Part shown: piece by piece, positions 51,401-64,000 of the stretch
Numbering within the stretch: position 1 is the stretch's first letter
Layout: each line of letters starts with the position of its first letter
From: Cruorifilaria tuberocauda
Taxonomy: Eukaryota; Nematoda; Chromadorea; Rhabditida; Onchocercidae
Length of the DNA: 64,000 bases
Assembly (NCBI GenBank): GCA_013365365.1
Contig: JABVXU010000004.1
Coordinates: forward strand, 248,001-312,000
Direction: 5' to 3'
Notes under the pieces: model-generated
Told to the model about the DNA's origin: nothing
Databases searched by the model: none
What the model saw: only the letters and a program-made list of their open reading frames with translations
Program-made: the position numbers and the translations under genes

Positions 51401-54400
51401 GTCATTTCCAATTATTGATATTCGAAGAAGCGTATTTGTATGGCAATACAAAGTTAAACTATAAAGCGAAGTGAAGAAAAAGTTCGGATATTTCCAAGAA
51501 AATTTAAAAAGTACGATAAAAATTGATGATGTGTTAGTTGGTTGACGGATTGGTTGGTAGTTGATGGGTCGGTTTGGTTGTTTATCACTGTTTTATTAAT
51601 ATCACTCATTCTTCCTACCTTCTTTCTATTTTCAGAGAAAGAAAGAATTTGAGGGAGTTCTTGAAAAGTTTCTATTGTTTTCTTTCGTTTTGCGATGGCT
51701 GTGCGCACATGTTCTTTCTCTCTTTTCTCTTTCACTAATCTTTCATCTCGTACTACCACCACCATGATCAGAAAGAGAAACTTGAAAAGTTTATGGTATG
51801 TCGGTGAGTTAATAGCTAATGAATGCAGTTGGTAAATTTCTTTGATATCGTAATTAATCACAAATTTGTGTGAAAAAGTGAAGATTAGTAAAGGCTTTAT
51901 TTGGTCGCATTAATAATTAGGTTCCAAATTGGGTCAGGTTATATTTTTCCCTTTTTTGTTCTCTAGGTCCAATCGATTTTTAGCATCAAATACCAAAATC
52001 GCATGTTATTTTAGTTGACTGGCAATTACTTGATATTATTTTTGCAATATTTTCATAAGAGCATCTAAAAGCATTTTAGGTCTATATCCAATATATTTAG
52101 AGTTTTGTCGTAATAGTTAGAGTGAATGATTGTTTGTTTACTGAGAGTTTAGCAAACAAGATGATTGCGTTCTCCATAATGTTAACTGGTTTTACGAGTA
52201 CAAGAATTTCTGAAATGTATTGCTTGCTGAAACTCACCTTGTTTGTTCCGGAAAATTACCGTATTTTACGGGAATAATGTTAAACTATAATCAGATGCAG
52301 TTGTTTATTCTGATGTTATGTAGACAAATATACAGTTTATTATATAAAGAATCGTTTATTTGATCTTCCAGATCCGTAAATTATTTTTTAGACGTCGAGA
52401 AAAAGTTATATAAAATCGAAAATGAAGAAGATTCGTTTATATTTTGGGTTTGTATTTTGGGAAATTTTTATTAGAATGACATTATAGGCGATAACCGTTA
52501 TAAAATATATTTCGATTTATCTAGTAATTGCTAAGATTAAATCTCTCAATGGTTAATTTACATCTTGCTACATAGCACTATTATTTTGGAAGCTGCTTTT
52601 AATAGTATTATTTCTTGTCTTTTATCCTATTTAGGAATATTATCAGTTTATAAAAGTGTAACTGATTACTCATTGAGGTGTAAAGGTTGTCTTAATTGAA
52701 AGAACGACTGCGAAAAGCGAAAAAACAGCGATAAGGAAATAAAAGATCAGGTCGGAGACGATGATGTAATTATTCGTTGCTGAGTATATTAATGATGAAT
52801 GACATACATCAGCTCAGCACTGTAATGATAATTCTGAGATTTAGCGCGTCGTCGAAACTTTTCTTATTTGCTGAACTGAGCTATTTCATGAAACGAAATG
52901 GCCTTTTTTAATGGAAGATTAGAAGTTAAGTAACCAATTTCTTGTTTGTATTTATATCGTCTAAATCATCAAATATGTTATTTACTTTGTTTTTAAGTGA
53001 AGAATGGTAGTTTTCAGTTTATGTTTGCTTTATGTTGCTATGCATTCGACATCCTCAGCTATTCTAATGGTATTATACATAGAAAGATTTCGTGCATCGA
53101 ATTTAAAATATTGCATAAGTATTTTAGATGTATCTCACCTAAAGTTTGCTGAAACTTCTAATTGGAATTGCCCAATAGCATTTTTGTTTGTCATCAAAAT
53201 TCTATTCCTTTCAAGATTACTATCCTGTTTCATAAGTAGGAGTAAGCAAATCATTTCTAATTTATCTACTTTTGAAATTGAAATATATGTGACAAACATT
53301 AGTTTTGATTATGTGGTGATTGCACATCTTCGAGTATTAAGTCTCATTTGGGTCCATTAAAGGTGATTTCATAATCGATTTCTTTAAGGTAGTATTTAAT
53401 TTAATTATGTTGTTATGTTGCCACGTTTGTGCTGAAATATCGAGGTAGACAAAGAGATCTTGCTCAGAGGGAGGGTAATAAGAATAAGGTATCAGTCAGT
53501 CCAATGTTATGCTTCCAACAACAAAACACGAAGGAGAGGAAAAAATCAAAGGTGGCATCCCATCTTGCCAATTCTTCATCACGTAGTTGAATATAGTTAC
53601 TATCCGTCCTTCCATCTCATTCCACGTAACACTTCTTTTCATGCCAAATTGCTCGCTGTTTGGCACCTTTGCTGCTGTAGTGCTTGTCGAAACTCTCCAA
53701 TTGTTCTGCACTATTTCGTAATTAGCACGAAAGGTGTATTATATAAAATTTACTGTTACGTGACACATTTCCGATGCTCACCACAGTCATATAAAGCGAA
53801 AAGTTAGCACTGGTGGTGGACCGTTTATTTTTCTTTAGTAGTTTATTTGGTAATGATTGAATTGCATTTATCAAGGAACTCAAATTTTTCAATTTTTAAA
53901 AAATTTCCAACAAATAAATCTCTGTGGAGGCCTTTTCCATTACTATAATATCCTGAAGGATGGTGCAGCAAGGCGCGTTGTGAGATAAAAAAACGTGCGA
54001 TAAATTATAAAACATTAAATTATGTTATTCTCTATCATCGCCATCTGGTTACACCTTGATATGTTTTTTCAATGTGTTATAACAAAAAAACATAACTTTA
54101 AGTAGCTCTAATGCTTACATTGGATGATTTTCACCTGTAATTTGAATATAAGTAAAATATATTGATTTTTTCGTCACAACACCACTTGATTTTTTCGAAC
54201 ATTAGTGAATACTTTGACAATTTTTTTTTCATGTATCAACTTAATAGCTTTGTAAAGCTATTGATTTTTCTTGTTATAGCAAAATTTGTTCGTTGAAACA
54301 AAAAATGATGAATCGCTGCACTGATGGAATTTATCTAAATAACGGCTTTTTGTAATTTAATTACGTACTAGTTAAATGTTAATAAATGCCAACATTGTTT

Positions 54401-54599
54401 TCTGGTAACTTTCGCTCGTTTTTCTTCTAAATTAGATCCTACTTGTTGCAGTAAACATAGCAATTCATTTTGTAGGGTACGGTTTGAAGAAGAAAAATTG
54501 TGTTTCGACTTGCTCTCTCTCTCACAGGTACCATAGCTTTACCTTCATTTACAACTGTCATAATATTCATGGAATAATTCTTCAAAATATAAGATTTTC

Positions 54600-54664
54600 C
54601 AAAAATGGAACAAAAATATATCCGATAATTTTGAATTACCGGATATATTTTTGTTTCATTTTTG
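54600..54664. repeat. Near-perfect 65-bp palindrome (hairpin)
   Basis: Two 31-nt arms (54600-54630 and 54634-54664) are inverted copies with two mismatches and a 3-nt loop. The inner part is ATATATCCGATAATT / AATTACCGGATATAT. Arms are AT-rich. No terminal-repeat or transposase signs surround it. Confidence 0.93.
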
Positions 54665-55136
54665 TTATACATCATGCATTGTAACTGTTGGCTGTCTTAT
54701 CTCAAAATTGAATCATTTAAAAATTTAAAGAGATTTTTTGCATATACTTGTTAACAGATCGCTTTTTAGAAGAGTTTGGATTATGTGATTGCAATTTAAT
54801 TCAAGAAATGTTAAGAAAGTTTAATATTTCCATTATTTTTAAAATTCTTTTTGTTGTTATCACCGGTTGATGTGAATTTAGTATTTTAGTATCTTCAGTA
54901 TCGTATCTTAGAAGAATCTGCGTTTGATTGGACTAGGTTACAACGATATGTTTGGTCCGATTAGTAGCCTTTGGTACTGTCATTTAATTTTAAAATCAAA
55001 GAGTTAGGATAACAGTTTATTTATAATAAAATCACTGGGCATCGTTGTAAATTGCCTACTGTTGTAATAATGGAACTGTAAATCAATTGTTGTCTGTATG
55101 TATCCGATAGTAAATTAATTTTAAGACAAGTGAGCA

Positions 55137-58100
55137 ATGGGTGACGTTGTTCGAAACGGAGCAATGAGTTGCTCAGGCTATATAGGTTTAGCTCGGAAGG
55201 ATAACGCCGAAGAAGTGGCCAAACGACGGGCAGCTATACAGCAAGAAATCGAACAAAGGTTTTTTTTTCATAAGATTTGTAGGGAGTTGCTATCTCAAAA
55301 AAAGATATTTTTCGAGTGTGTAAAATGGCCTTTTTTTTATTATGTCTAATTTTCCTAACATTCTGCTAATTAAAATCTATTTCTTATTACTCATTGATCT
55401 CAACTGAAATTAAGTGCAATTAGGATCAAGTTCAGTTGATAATTAAAAGTATTGCAGTTCCATATGCAAGTTGTTTTTTGTTCTAAATAGGACTGTTTTA
55501 TGTTATAAGGCTGCTGATGTTAGCTGTCTTGCATCACTTCGTTAGGAATTAGAATGAGACTTTGATAATGCTTGACATTAACACATTAAATATGTCCAAG
55601 TATAGTGTTAGCAAGAGATAAAATACAGTCACTAATAGCTAAGGAAATACTTTTATTTTCAGAAATTTTCGTTAGTGAATGAAGTATTTTCTCGAAGGAT
55701 TCAGAAAAAAATTTCACTGTAATTTTGACATATTTTCTATACGATAATCATGTAGACAAAGAAGCGGAAAACGAATAATTGCGAGAACAAATGTATAAAC
55801 GATTTAATTCCTTTCATAATATCAGTGTTTTATAGGCAGAAATTGGCAAGAAAACTACAAGATGAAAAAATGGCTCGGGCTCTCGCTCAGAAAGAAGGGG
55901 TAGGATTTGTATTAAGAAGATATTCAGTGTTTTTGTATTATTTATCGTTCATCTACTCATTATTTTTAGTCCAGTGATTGCCATTGTGGGTATGTTCTTG
56001 TATATTCACTCCAAGGTATCGTTTCAAATTAATACGTTACAATGTTGCATCTTTCTATGCTTAATTTTATAGTATCTAATGAAACAGCGGAAAACTCAGC
56101 AGCGGGAAATGCTACGAGTAAAAGCGGTTTTGGATCGTCGCACTCAAGCTTTCGCAGAAAAAGAAAAAGAGAAAAAGGAAGTAAACAAAATTGGTTTTTT
56201 TAAAACAGTAACTTGACAGGCTTCAGCGACTTCACTAACAAAAAATTCGATTGTCAAACTCTCTTATGTTATTGTAATGTAATCTTATATTTTTAATAGT
56301 TCATTCTTAGGCTGTGTTAGCGAAAGTGCATGCATTGGCGTCACGTTTTACAGCGCAGCACAAATCACGGGCAGTGTATGCATTCGGGAGTAGCACGCCT
56401 CGGGAATTGGAATACCTGACACGACTTACTAAGGAACAAAAGGTTTAACATTTTAGAGTCTTTGAGTAAACTTTGTTCCTAGCTATTTATCTTTTCTGTT
56501 TCTGAAATAGTTAGATACGAACGTTTTTTTTTCTTTTTTTCAGGTCTATGATCGCAAACTTATGCCTTCTGATCGTAGTCCAGTCGCAGCATCTGGTTCG
56601 TCGAGCCTTGTAGCACTGACTCCACTTTACGTTTCACGTAATTATACCGGAACTCCAATGTCAGGAAGCCTGTATGTTGGCGGATCAGATTTAAAGACAC
56701 GTCATAAGCACACATCAAATTACATGACGCAGTCTATGATGATTACTCCAAAACCAATGAAAACTACAAAAATTAACCAAACATCCGGTATTCTTTTGTT
56801 GTGTTCTTTTACTTTAATCAAGTGTATATCTTGGATAGTTTAACTTTACATTTCATTGTTTACTTGTTTCTATTTATAGTTTAACATATTAAAGAGGTAG
56901 CTTATGATGTTATATTAAACTATGTATATTTTCCAATAATTTGTAAAATTAATTAAGTTAACACAGTTGTAGTGAGTAGTAAATATGGTGGATTTGTTTT
57001 TGATAGATCATGCTCGTTAAAAACATTTCTTAGGTTTTGTTTTCGCCAGTTAAAGTTATTGATTGTCTTTACATAACGAGCAATATGATTTCAGGCGTTA
57101 TTTGCAAAAGTAAGTAAATGTGACAAGAAACTTTTATAGTTCATCGTCAATCTGTGATACAACGTCCAGTAACTGCTGCTACAACATTGCCATCCATGGT
57201 GACTGAAGTGCCAATTAGAATGAAAAAGTTTGTTCAACAACATATACCTTCATTTTATGGGCAGAGACCTCGAACAGTGCAATCTAAGTGAGCTTCCCAA
57301 ACTAAATTTATTTTGTCAGTTATTAATGTAATGTTTTTTCCCATAATTTTCAAGTCAATGAATGCTTTGCTTCATTTCAGATCTTCTGAAACAAATAATG
57401 GTGCTTTGAAAACTAAGCCTGTGCCGAGAAGAGTACATAAGTTAGCTGAAGTAAAAATAAATAATGAAGTCAATACTGGAGCTATACTGGAAAAATCATC
57501 CGGTGATCAGATGAGTGAAACACTCATCATTCTGCAGAAAGATGATAGCAAAGTTCAAGTTGAAATGCCCATTATGGATGTTAAAAGTACCGTAGGTATA
57601 AAAGAAGTGATAAATTTAATTGTTGATACCGATAAAAAGTCAGACGGCGAATGCGTCGTGGGGAAAGTTTCTGACGAGAAAGCGAAGGTGAAGACTGCCT
57701 ACTATTCATATGAGACTGTAGGAGATGAGCTGCAAGACAATAACTGTGATATGAAAAAGATAATTCATGAAAGCACATTGGATTATCTAACAGAAACAGA
57801 GATAGCTGCTGAAGATGTTCCTCTGCTCGACTTTTCATTAGAAAAATATAATGCTGTGGATGAGGCGAAGACAGATATTGTTACGGTGGATAATATGATC
57901 GTTGGAGCAAGAATGTGTAAGAAGCAGAAGGAAAATAATGTTCTGACGGAAGTAGAACTGCAGCATACTATGAAAATATCAGAAGTAGACCACAATGATC
58001 CTCTTACAGCGTGTTCAGTTTCATCTCAAACTAAAGTTGATGAAAAACAAGGAAAAATAGAAAGCACAGGAAAGGTTTGTTTTTTAATAAAATATTTAAA

Positions 58101-59197
58101 ACAAATTCTTGAAAGACTTTTTTTCAAATTTTTGAAATAGAGAGAAAAAGCAATTAAGTGGTCATCAGTGCTTGCATTTCAGGTGTTCATGGAAAAAGAA
58201 TCGTTGACCATAAATGAAGGATTTCCCGAAACTGGAGGAGATACCGTGGAGAATGAGGTAGCCATTCCAAAATCTAGCGGAATAGCGGAAGATAAGAAAG
58301 AACGCGATGTGTCTGTCTTTGAAGCAAACAAGAATTTTGCTAAGGAACGGATTGAATTATCGACCCAAAATAACTTAACGTTGAAGATAGGCGAAATAGG
58401 AACCGTTGCAGAAGATTTGAAATATACAGAAGAAAAAAACGCCGTGATAGAAAAACGTCGAATTCAGGATGAACTTTTAGAGAGGGAACAACGTGAACGT
58501 GAAATGCGTAGAGCTAAGTTGGCTTCCATCATGAGCCGAACACGCGGCAGTGCGCCATCAGTGGTCGTAGTCCCGCCAGCTCTCCATATTGAGAGTTCTG
58601 ACGTAATCTCTTTTCGTCTCTTTTATTGTCCATTTCTTGAGAAGAACTGAACTAAGGAGAAACTATGTATGGATAAAAAATCTATTCAAAATATGTGGAT
58701 AATTTATCACATTTCAGATTGAAGCTCCGAAATATGGGACTGGTATTCCTTTATCGAATGAATATATGCCCATGAAAAATGCTCTCAGTCATACGACGGC
58801 TTCTGTTCTGCAGGTATTTCTGTTTTTTATACCTATAAAGTTTTCTTCTCTCATTTTGTATCTACATTTTAAGATAACTCATAGTTGTGCTATGATAAAA
58901 GGAGATGAGATGGATTCACTGGAGAATTTCTAGTACTTAAAAAGTTGAATTTAAATGCTCAAAATTTTCTTGAATTTTCAGAAGCTAGCCACAACAAATC
59001 CCAAACTGTTATCTGTACTGCAACGCAACGGCTCCAGTCAATCTTTGGCTGATGAATTGTCTGCAGCTGACCCGTCAATGTCAATAACACTTTCAGGTCA
59101 ACCTGTTGAGTCGATTGCCAGTCACGAAGGCTCTTCTACAGTGCGGCAGTTGCCTTTCGAGTCCGATGTTAATCATCGACCTGTTGCTATGAAATAA
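55137..59197 (+). CDS. MAP7/ensconsin-like microtubule-associated protein
   Basis: Ten exons (55137-55258, 55836-55899, 56073-56180, 56311-56442, 56544-56787, 57140-57287, 57381-58074, 58183-58602, 58718-58813, 58982-59197) close in phase to 747 aa. The first 145 residues are a charged coiled coil (EEVAKRRAAIQQEIEQR, QQREMLRVKAVLDRRTQAFA) followed by AFGSSTPRELEYL. Residues about 143-300 are Ser/Thr/Pro-rich and basic, as in microtubule-binding regions. A 231-codon acidic exon has no recognised domain. Near 600-627 a second charged helix reads LLEREQREREMRRAKLASIM then SRTRG, close to the MAP7-domain ending RRKRLEEIMKRTR. MAP7 proteins bind microtubules and recruit kinesin-1 to them. The gene model is firm; the family call rests on these short motifs and the overall layout, so other coiled-coil MAPs are possible. 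Confidence 0.6.
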
Positions 59198-60697
59198 CTT
59201 ATAATTTATTCGTTATGTTTTTTTATGTAAAGGAAAAATAGTTTTGATTCCATTTCTTACCACTCCAGATTAGGAGAAGATAGTGCCGTTGCAGAATGAA
59301 TTTTAATATAATTCCTAAAAGAAAGAAAAAACTTTTTATTCAGCAATTTCTGTAGTAAACTTCAAATTTAAGATTGATTAATTGATTAAATGTTGGATGA
59401 TTATTTAAAAGAAGGTCGTGAGTTTGCCCGTTGTAAAGATTTGCTGCAAAGCTATTGAAGTATTTAAATGTAAACTTAATTGATAATTTGCATACATTGT
59501 TACATTGTGCATGCTTTTATCCGTTAGCCTACATTTGTGTTTTTTTTGTTTGCATTGTAACCTTTGAATTAGTCGGTTGCTTTGGAAATATACAAAAGTT
59601 TGTTAGAAAAATTTTTTATGGGGTTTCAAAATTTCATATATATCATTTTCGTGTTAAAATTCAAGTTCTTGAGTATGGCTGATTCATATGGGGATTTTAT
59701 CTCTCTACAAGTGTTGAACAATTTTACATATTCATGAATATCATTTCGCATGATTATCAAGTGCTGAGGTCATGCGCATCAATTTTCAGTAATTTTTTTT
59801 CCATTTGGCTACTGTTATTATTTCCAAAATTTTATTGCTTTTTTAGTTTCAGTTTCTGTTTAAAACAGAGTTCTAGAATGTTGTTACTGAAATGTGTTGT
59901 CAAAAATTTTTTTAATTAGTTTTAAAATTCAAATGACGGGTAACAGGTATTATAAAGTAATAAAATATGTTGATGAATTCAGATGTATAGAACTGGAAAA
60001 GAAAAACTTAGTTTGCAAGATTACTTGACAAATGTAGTTTTTACAAATAACTAGACAAATGTGGTACTCGACAAATCGGATACGGTAATGCAAGGATAGA
60101 ATTATATTTTGAAGAGATGATTGTAGCATACGTTTCACATTTATGGAGAAATGCTGCCTTAAAATTATCTTGCATCTTAGTGTAATATCTTTCATCCTTT
60201 CAGTATATCTTGTATATTTGATGTACTTGTGGAATTGATCATTCTGCGATATTGCGTTTGATTTTCATTTTATTAAAAGAGTGATTTCTGTTTTATTCTT
60301 TTATTGCTTGCAGTTTCTTTCGTTGGATTTCACGTTTTAGTGGCTTTATTTACATTATACATATATAATAAATTTTTAAATAATATTTTCAAGCGGCTGT
60401 GATTGTGTTGTATATTGGATAGTCAGAATTTGATGAAATTTTATTGGATGATATGATCTTAGATTGACATAACGGGCACATATAAAATAAGAATTGTTTT
60501 AAAATAATACAAAACGATATGTGAATCTTTTATCAGTTATTGTTTTTTTTGATGTTTTTAAATGATCAATTTGCATCAGTTACTGTTTTTTAATGATAAA
60601 AAGAATCTAATTATGATAGGATTTAAGGTATGGATATATCTGAATTGCTGACTTTACAAAATATTTCAGATAATATTTATGAAAAGTTGACTTAGAA
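59198..60697. other. Intergenic region MAP7-like to ABHD11
   Basis: AT-rich sequence with no coding signal. An AATAAA occurs at about 60367, too far to assign safely to the MAP7-like gene. A CTTAG acceptor lies at 60691-60695, just before the ABHD11 ATG. Confidence 0.45.
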
Positions 60698-62249
60698 ATG
60701 TGTAGCTTGCTGCGGCAATTCAAATGGAGTCAATTGGTGCAAGCCTGTCAGGTTTCTTCACGTCCCATTCCATTATCATTCGAAAAGTTCGGTACTGGAG
60801 TAGAAATTGAATGCCAGATATCACCAGTTGTCATTTTACATGGATTATTTGGGCAGAAATCGAATTGGAAATCGGTTGCAAATAATTTGCATCGTCGTTT
60901 AAAAACTGTTATATTGACATTAGATCTACGAAATCATGGTTAGTTTAGATGAATTTACTGGAAAGAGACAGTTGATTTGACAGCTAGCTTTGTTTCTTTC
61001 CTAACGTTGATGAACTATGGTTGGTAAGAATTCACATTTTCATTGTCAGTTGTAAGTATTTGCAAATTATTGAAACTACCGAAAATTTTGGTTGTTTTTA
61101 ACAATTCAAGATATGCACATTGTTATGTTTGTCCTAACTTATTCTAGCTTGCTAGATGGATATATTAAGTTATTGATTTTAGCGTGTTTGCTACCTAGGA
61201 ATGAGCTACCGGGCATATCATTAAACTTATTTTTTCATATTATATATTAAATTCTCACGAAGTACAAAAATCTTCGTTTTGCAATTACAATTTAATTTTC
61301 ATTTGACAAAGTTTTGAAGAATTTCTTGAGCATAGAGCGATCGTTCAATAAACTTCGATGAGTTATTTTAATAGTTTTTTCAGACTTAATAATACCTCTC
61401 TGAACGGTGGTAATTCAAGCGGTGTATTAGTAGTTTTGTTTATACTTAGATGAAATATTTTTGCATCATAAGAGCTATCTGAATTATAATTACAACAGTT
61501 AATAATGGTTTGGCTGTTATCACTGCTTTATATCTTTGGTTGGGCAATTCTATATTTTTTTTTCAGGTAATTCCCCATGGCATCCGATAATGACTTATGC
61601 TGAAATGGCAAATGACGTGCGCTATTTCATTGATGAAACATTACCACAACAAATAGGAAAATTTTCAAAAGTTCATCTTCTTGGTCATTCAATGGGTGGC
61701 AAAACAGCTATGTGTGTCGCCTTAATGAAGGATAGTGATGTACGGCTAAAATCACTTGTTGTTGAAGATATAGCTCCAAAGGCATACAATTCTGTGGCAT
61801 CTTTCTCGAAAATTATCGAAACTATGAAATCTATCGATTTGACTTGTGATCATGCTGAAATTGAAAAAAAACTGGCAATAACAGTTACCGATAAAGCGAC
61901 GCGACAATTTCTGTTGACGAATTTAGTGCCGATAGGTCAGCGCACGTACAGTTGGCGGATAAATTTAGATTCCATTAGATCTTATATTGGAGAAATTTGT
62001 GGTAATGGTGGTATAGAGAATAAGAAAGTGTATAATGGAAGATGCTTGTTTGTTTCAGGCGGTGTTTCAGAATATGTCATGCCGAACGATTATCCCCTAA
62101 TTTTGAAGCATTTTCCAAATACACAATTTTCTGTGATTCCTAATGCGGCACATTGGGTTCATGCCGAAAAACCCAGTGAATTTACAGATATTGTTACTAA
62201 ATTTATTTTTTCTGTTGAGAAATCTAAAGCAGAAGATTCAAAAATGTGA
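60698..62249 (+). CDS. ABHD11: Alpha/beta hydrolase ABHD11
   Basis: Two exons, 60698-60938 and 61567-62249, give 307 aa, close to the 315-aa human protein. The oxyanion motif is VILHGLFGQKSNW, followed by LDLRNHGNSPWHP. The nucleophile elbow is LLGHSMGGK (Ser122), VVEDIAP follows it as in the family, and the catalytic His is in NAAHWVHAEKP (His276). The N-terminal 25 residues lack acids until position 29 or so and fit a mitochondrial targeting signal. ABHD11 is a mitochondrial matrix serine hydrolase; in mammals it maintains lipoylation of the oxoglutarate dehydrogenase complex. A CTTAG acceptor three bases before the ATG suggests trans-splicing. The intron of 628 bp is longer than typical here. 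Confidence 0.92.
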
Positions 62250-64000
62250 GCAAAGAAAAGTAAACAACTATAAATTATTTATACGCTTGTCGAAAGTTTG
62301 AAAGTATGATCGAGTTCTTGCTCTACTGTACTCAAATAAATATTTATATCTTATACTGAATTTTTTTCCTTTTTTAAAAATCAGAGAGCATGCGAAAAGT
62401 TTACAGGAAACAGAAGAAAAAAGTGTGAGGGATTGTCAAATTCTTTAACAGAAATGGTCATCATAGTTTTTAATTGTGCTGTGATTCAAATGAAGTAAGC
62501 TACAATTGGATCGTTTCCTCTGCTTTTTTGTTTTTGAATGGGATATTGCACGAGTTCTGAGTTCTTTGCTGGGAGTACAAGTCGATACGAATGCTTTATT
62601 AATACAATCAATAGCAACAGCGATTAGGAAAGAAGGGTAATCTTGTCGGTACAGCACAAAAGAAGCCTTCAGTGCTTGCGTCGTTGTTTACAGAAGGGCA
62701 TGTTAATTTGAAAGGATAAGGTTCACAAAGATGGGGAAATCACATTACCATGAATGAGGTTGAATTGGAGATAAAGATTGTTGTGAGAAGGGATGAGAAT
62801 ATCTGCTGCAGGTGCGTTAAGCATAAAAGAATATACGAATTGGAAATGGATAAACGTTTTTGTAATGAGAATGTGCTAACGACAGACAACATTAAGCTTT
62901 CTTGCGTTTATAACAAATGATGATTCATTGGGGAAATTTCTCATGAAAGGACTTAGTTTAATTATTCGGTTTGGTTATGTGATAAATATTGTAGTTAAAA
63001 TAGTTTCGAGAGTTTCTCGACATTCCGGCCTCAATAACTAATTTTAAAATTCCCTTCATTTCTTCACATTTGCTGTAACTCCCATTTCCTTTTATTTTGT
63101 AATGTTCGAGTTGACATTTTTATTTATGTTCACTTTTCAGGTTCAATTTAAATTGTAATTTTAGGTCCGGCTGCTTTGTTTTTCGAGCAGAGCGAATCGA
63201 ATAATCATCAAATAAATGGAACGATAACTGTTAAACTTTTTTTGCACTTCGAGTTTTCAGTTTCTGCAAATAAATAATTGAACGCTTCAGATGATTTCCT
63301 ATTTTCTAAATTTGCGTCGTATTTTTGAACTTCATACTTTGGACCGATTAATATTATCCGGAAATGGACAAAGATGAGAATTTTTCATAGAACTTTCTGG
63401 AAAGTTTAACATTTTTATCATTCATCGATGCGAGATAGATCAATATATTAGATCCTTAATTATTGAAGAGCTTTTCAAAAATGATATCATGAGATGAGAG
63501 ATCTTTTCTAAGAAATAGATGGCGATTTCTTCGTCCACTACCACTTTCTAGTATTTTTAAATTATGTGTTGATAAATTTGGAACCTCTGACAACTAATGC
63601 TAATGACAGAGAAGTAAAATCTCAGTACTATCAGGAAATAAGTATAATAATTCACTTTATTGATTTTATCAAACAACAAGTTTAATCATATTCATGTTAT
63701 AAGTAATATAAAGTAACAGATATGTTTGAAAAATCACACCAGTTCTCAAATTCATGAGGTTGTCTTACTTAGATAACCTATGGACTTAATTTGCAACATT
63801 ACCATTTCGCTACATTTTTATTACTGTTGTACAATGCTCATTATTCCTTCTAGAATCACGCATCTCTTCTTATTAAGGTCTTTTCTACATGCGTGTGAAT
63901 AGAATTTACGTGTTGTTCCAGCGGGTAGAAATTTTTTACGGCTCATATATCAAACGGCACAATGAAGGCTTTTTTTATAAATGATAGTAAGTAAACTTTC
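62250..64000. other. 3' flank of ABHD11
   Basis: After the ABHD11 poly(A) signal no coding exon is supported. One 70-codon minus-strand frame at 62445-62657 is unremarkable. Confidence 0.45.
62335..62340 (+). terminator. Poly(A) signal for ABHD11
   Basis: AATAAA lies 85 nt past the ABHD11 stop codon, followed by a T-rich stretch. Confidence 0.6.

Larger units (their letters stand above)
48426..55136. other. 6.7-kb intergenic region RIOK1 to MAP7-like
   Basis: No recognisable gene is found. Open frames of 115-135 codons occur at 51454-51861 (-), 53004-53360 (+) and 53460-53807 (+), without known motifs. GTTG-rich sequence lies at about 51536-51590 and a TC-rich tract at 49918-49938. A palindrome at 54600-54664 is listed separately. 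Untranslated first exons of the MAP7-like gene could lie here. Confidence 0.45.

Noticed and set aside
51454..51861. Minus-strand 135-codon open frame
   Set aside because: It covers low-complexity GTTG- and TC-rich DNA on the other strand and shows no recognisable domain.
1..64000. Spliced-leader RNA gene, 5S rRNA or Wolbachia-derived insert
   Set aside because: I looked for the conserved spliced-leader sequence, rRNA-like blocks and bacterial-style intronless genes and saw none; a database search would be needed to exclude short fragments.

Overview
The window looks like nuclear DNA of a nematode, and a filarial or other spirurid worm is my best guess. It is AT-rich. The genes are single-copy eukaryotic housekeeping genes broken into many small exons. 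Introns are mostly short GT-AG introns with the nematode TTTTCAG-type 3' site. Several start codons sit a few bases after a good 3' splice site with no exon before it, as expected for spliced-leader trans-splicing. The species call is inference. I see no rRNA, tRNA, SL RNA, CRISPR array, transposase or bacterial-type operon.

Layout. NIP7 (94-1177) is the only gene on the + strand in the left half and converges on MUS81. From 1.4 to 29.5 kb everything is on the - strand. Read in transcription order: casein kinase 1 gamma (5' end unresolved), mitochondrial EF-Tu (probably the nematode EF-Tu2 type), COG5, the small TFIIIC subunit GTF3C6, the H3K36 methyltransferase SETD2/MET-1, and the structure-specific nuclease MUS81. 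From 29.5 to 36 kb I find no convincing gene. From 36 to 62 kb everything is on the + strand: TIMM8 (ddp-1 type), an Atossa/FAM214 homologue, RIOK1, a MAP7/ensconsin-like coiled-coil protein, and the ABHD11 alpha/beta hydrolase. The last 1.7 kb shows nothing clear.

I rebuilt twelve gene models by hand, checking reading phase at each splice junction. Most close exactly to an expected family length (for example NIP7 180 aa, SETD2 1431 aa, RIOK1 491 aa). The genes do not form one pathway. They cover ribosome maturation (NIP7, RIOK1), mitochondria (EF-Tu, TIMM8, ABHD11), chromatin and DNA repair (SETD2, MUS81), Pol III transcription (GTF3C6), Golgi trafficking (COG5) and signalling or cytoskeleton (CK1 gamma, MAP7-like). 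Two close same-strand pairs look operon-like: TIMM8-Atossa and COG5-GTF3C6.

I found no dramatic new system. The points most worth a second look are: an intronic minisatellite in MUS81 whose every unit carries a 3' splice-site-like TTTTTAG; the altered amino-acid pocket and 24-residue tail of the EF-Tu; two probable GC-AG introns; a near-perfect 65-bp palindrome at 54.6 kb; and the compact TIMM8-Atossa junction.
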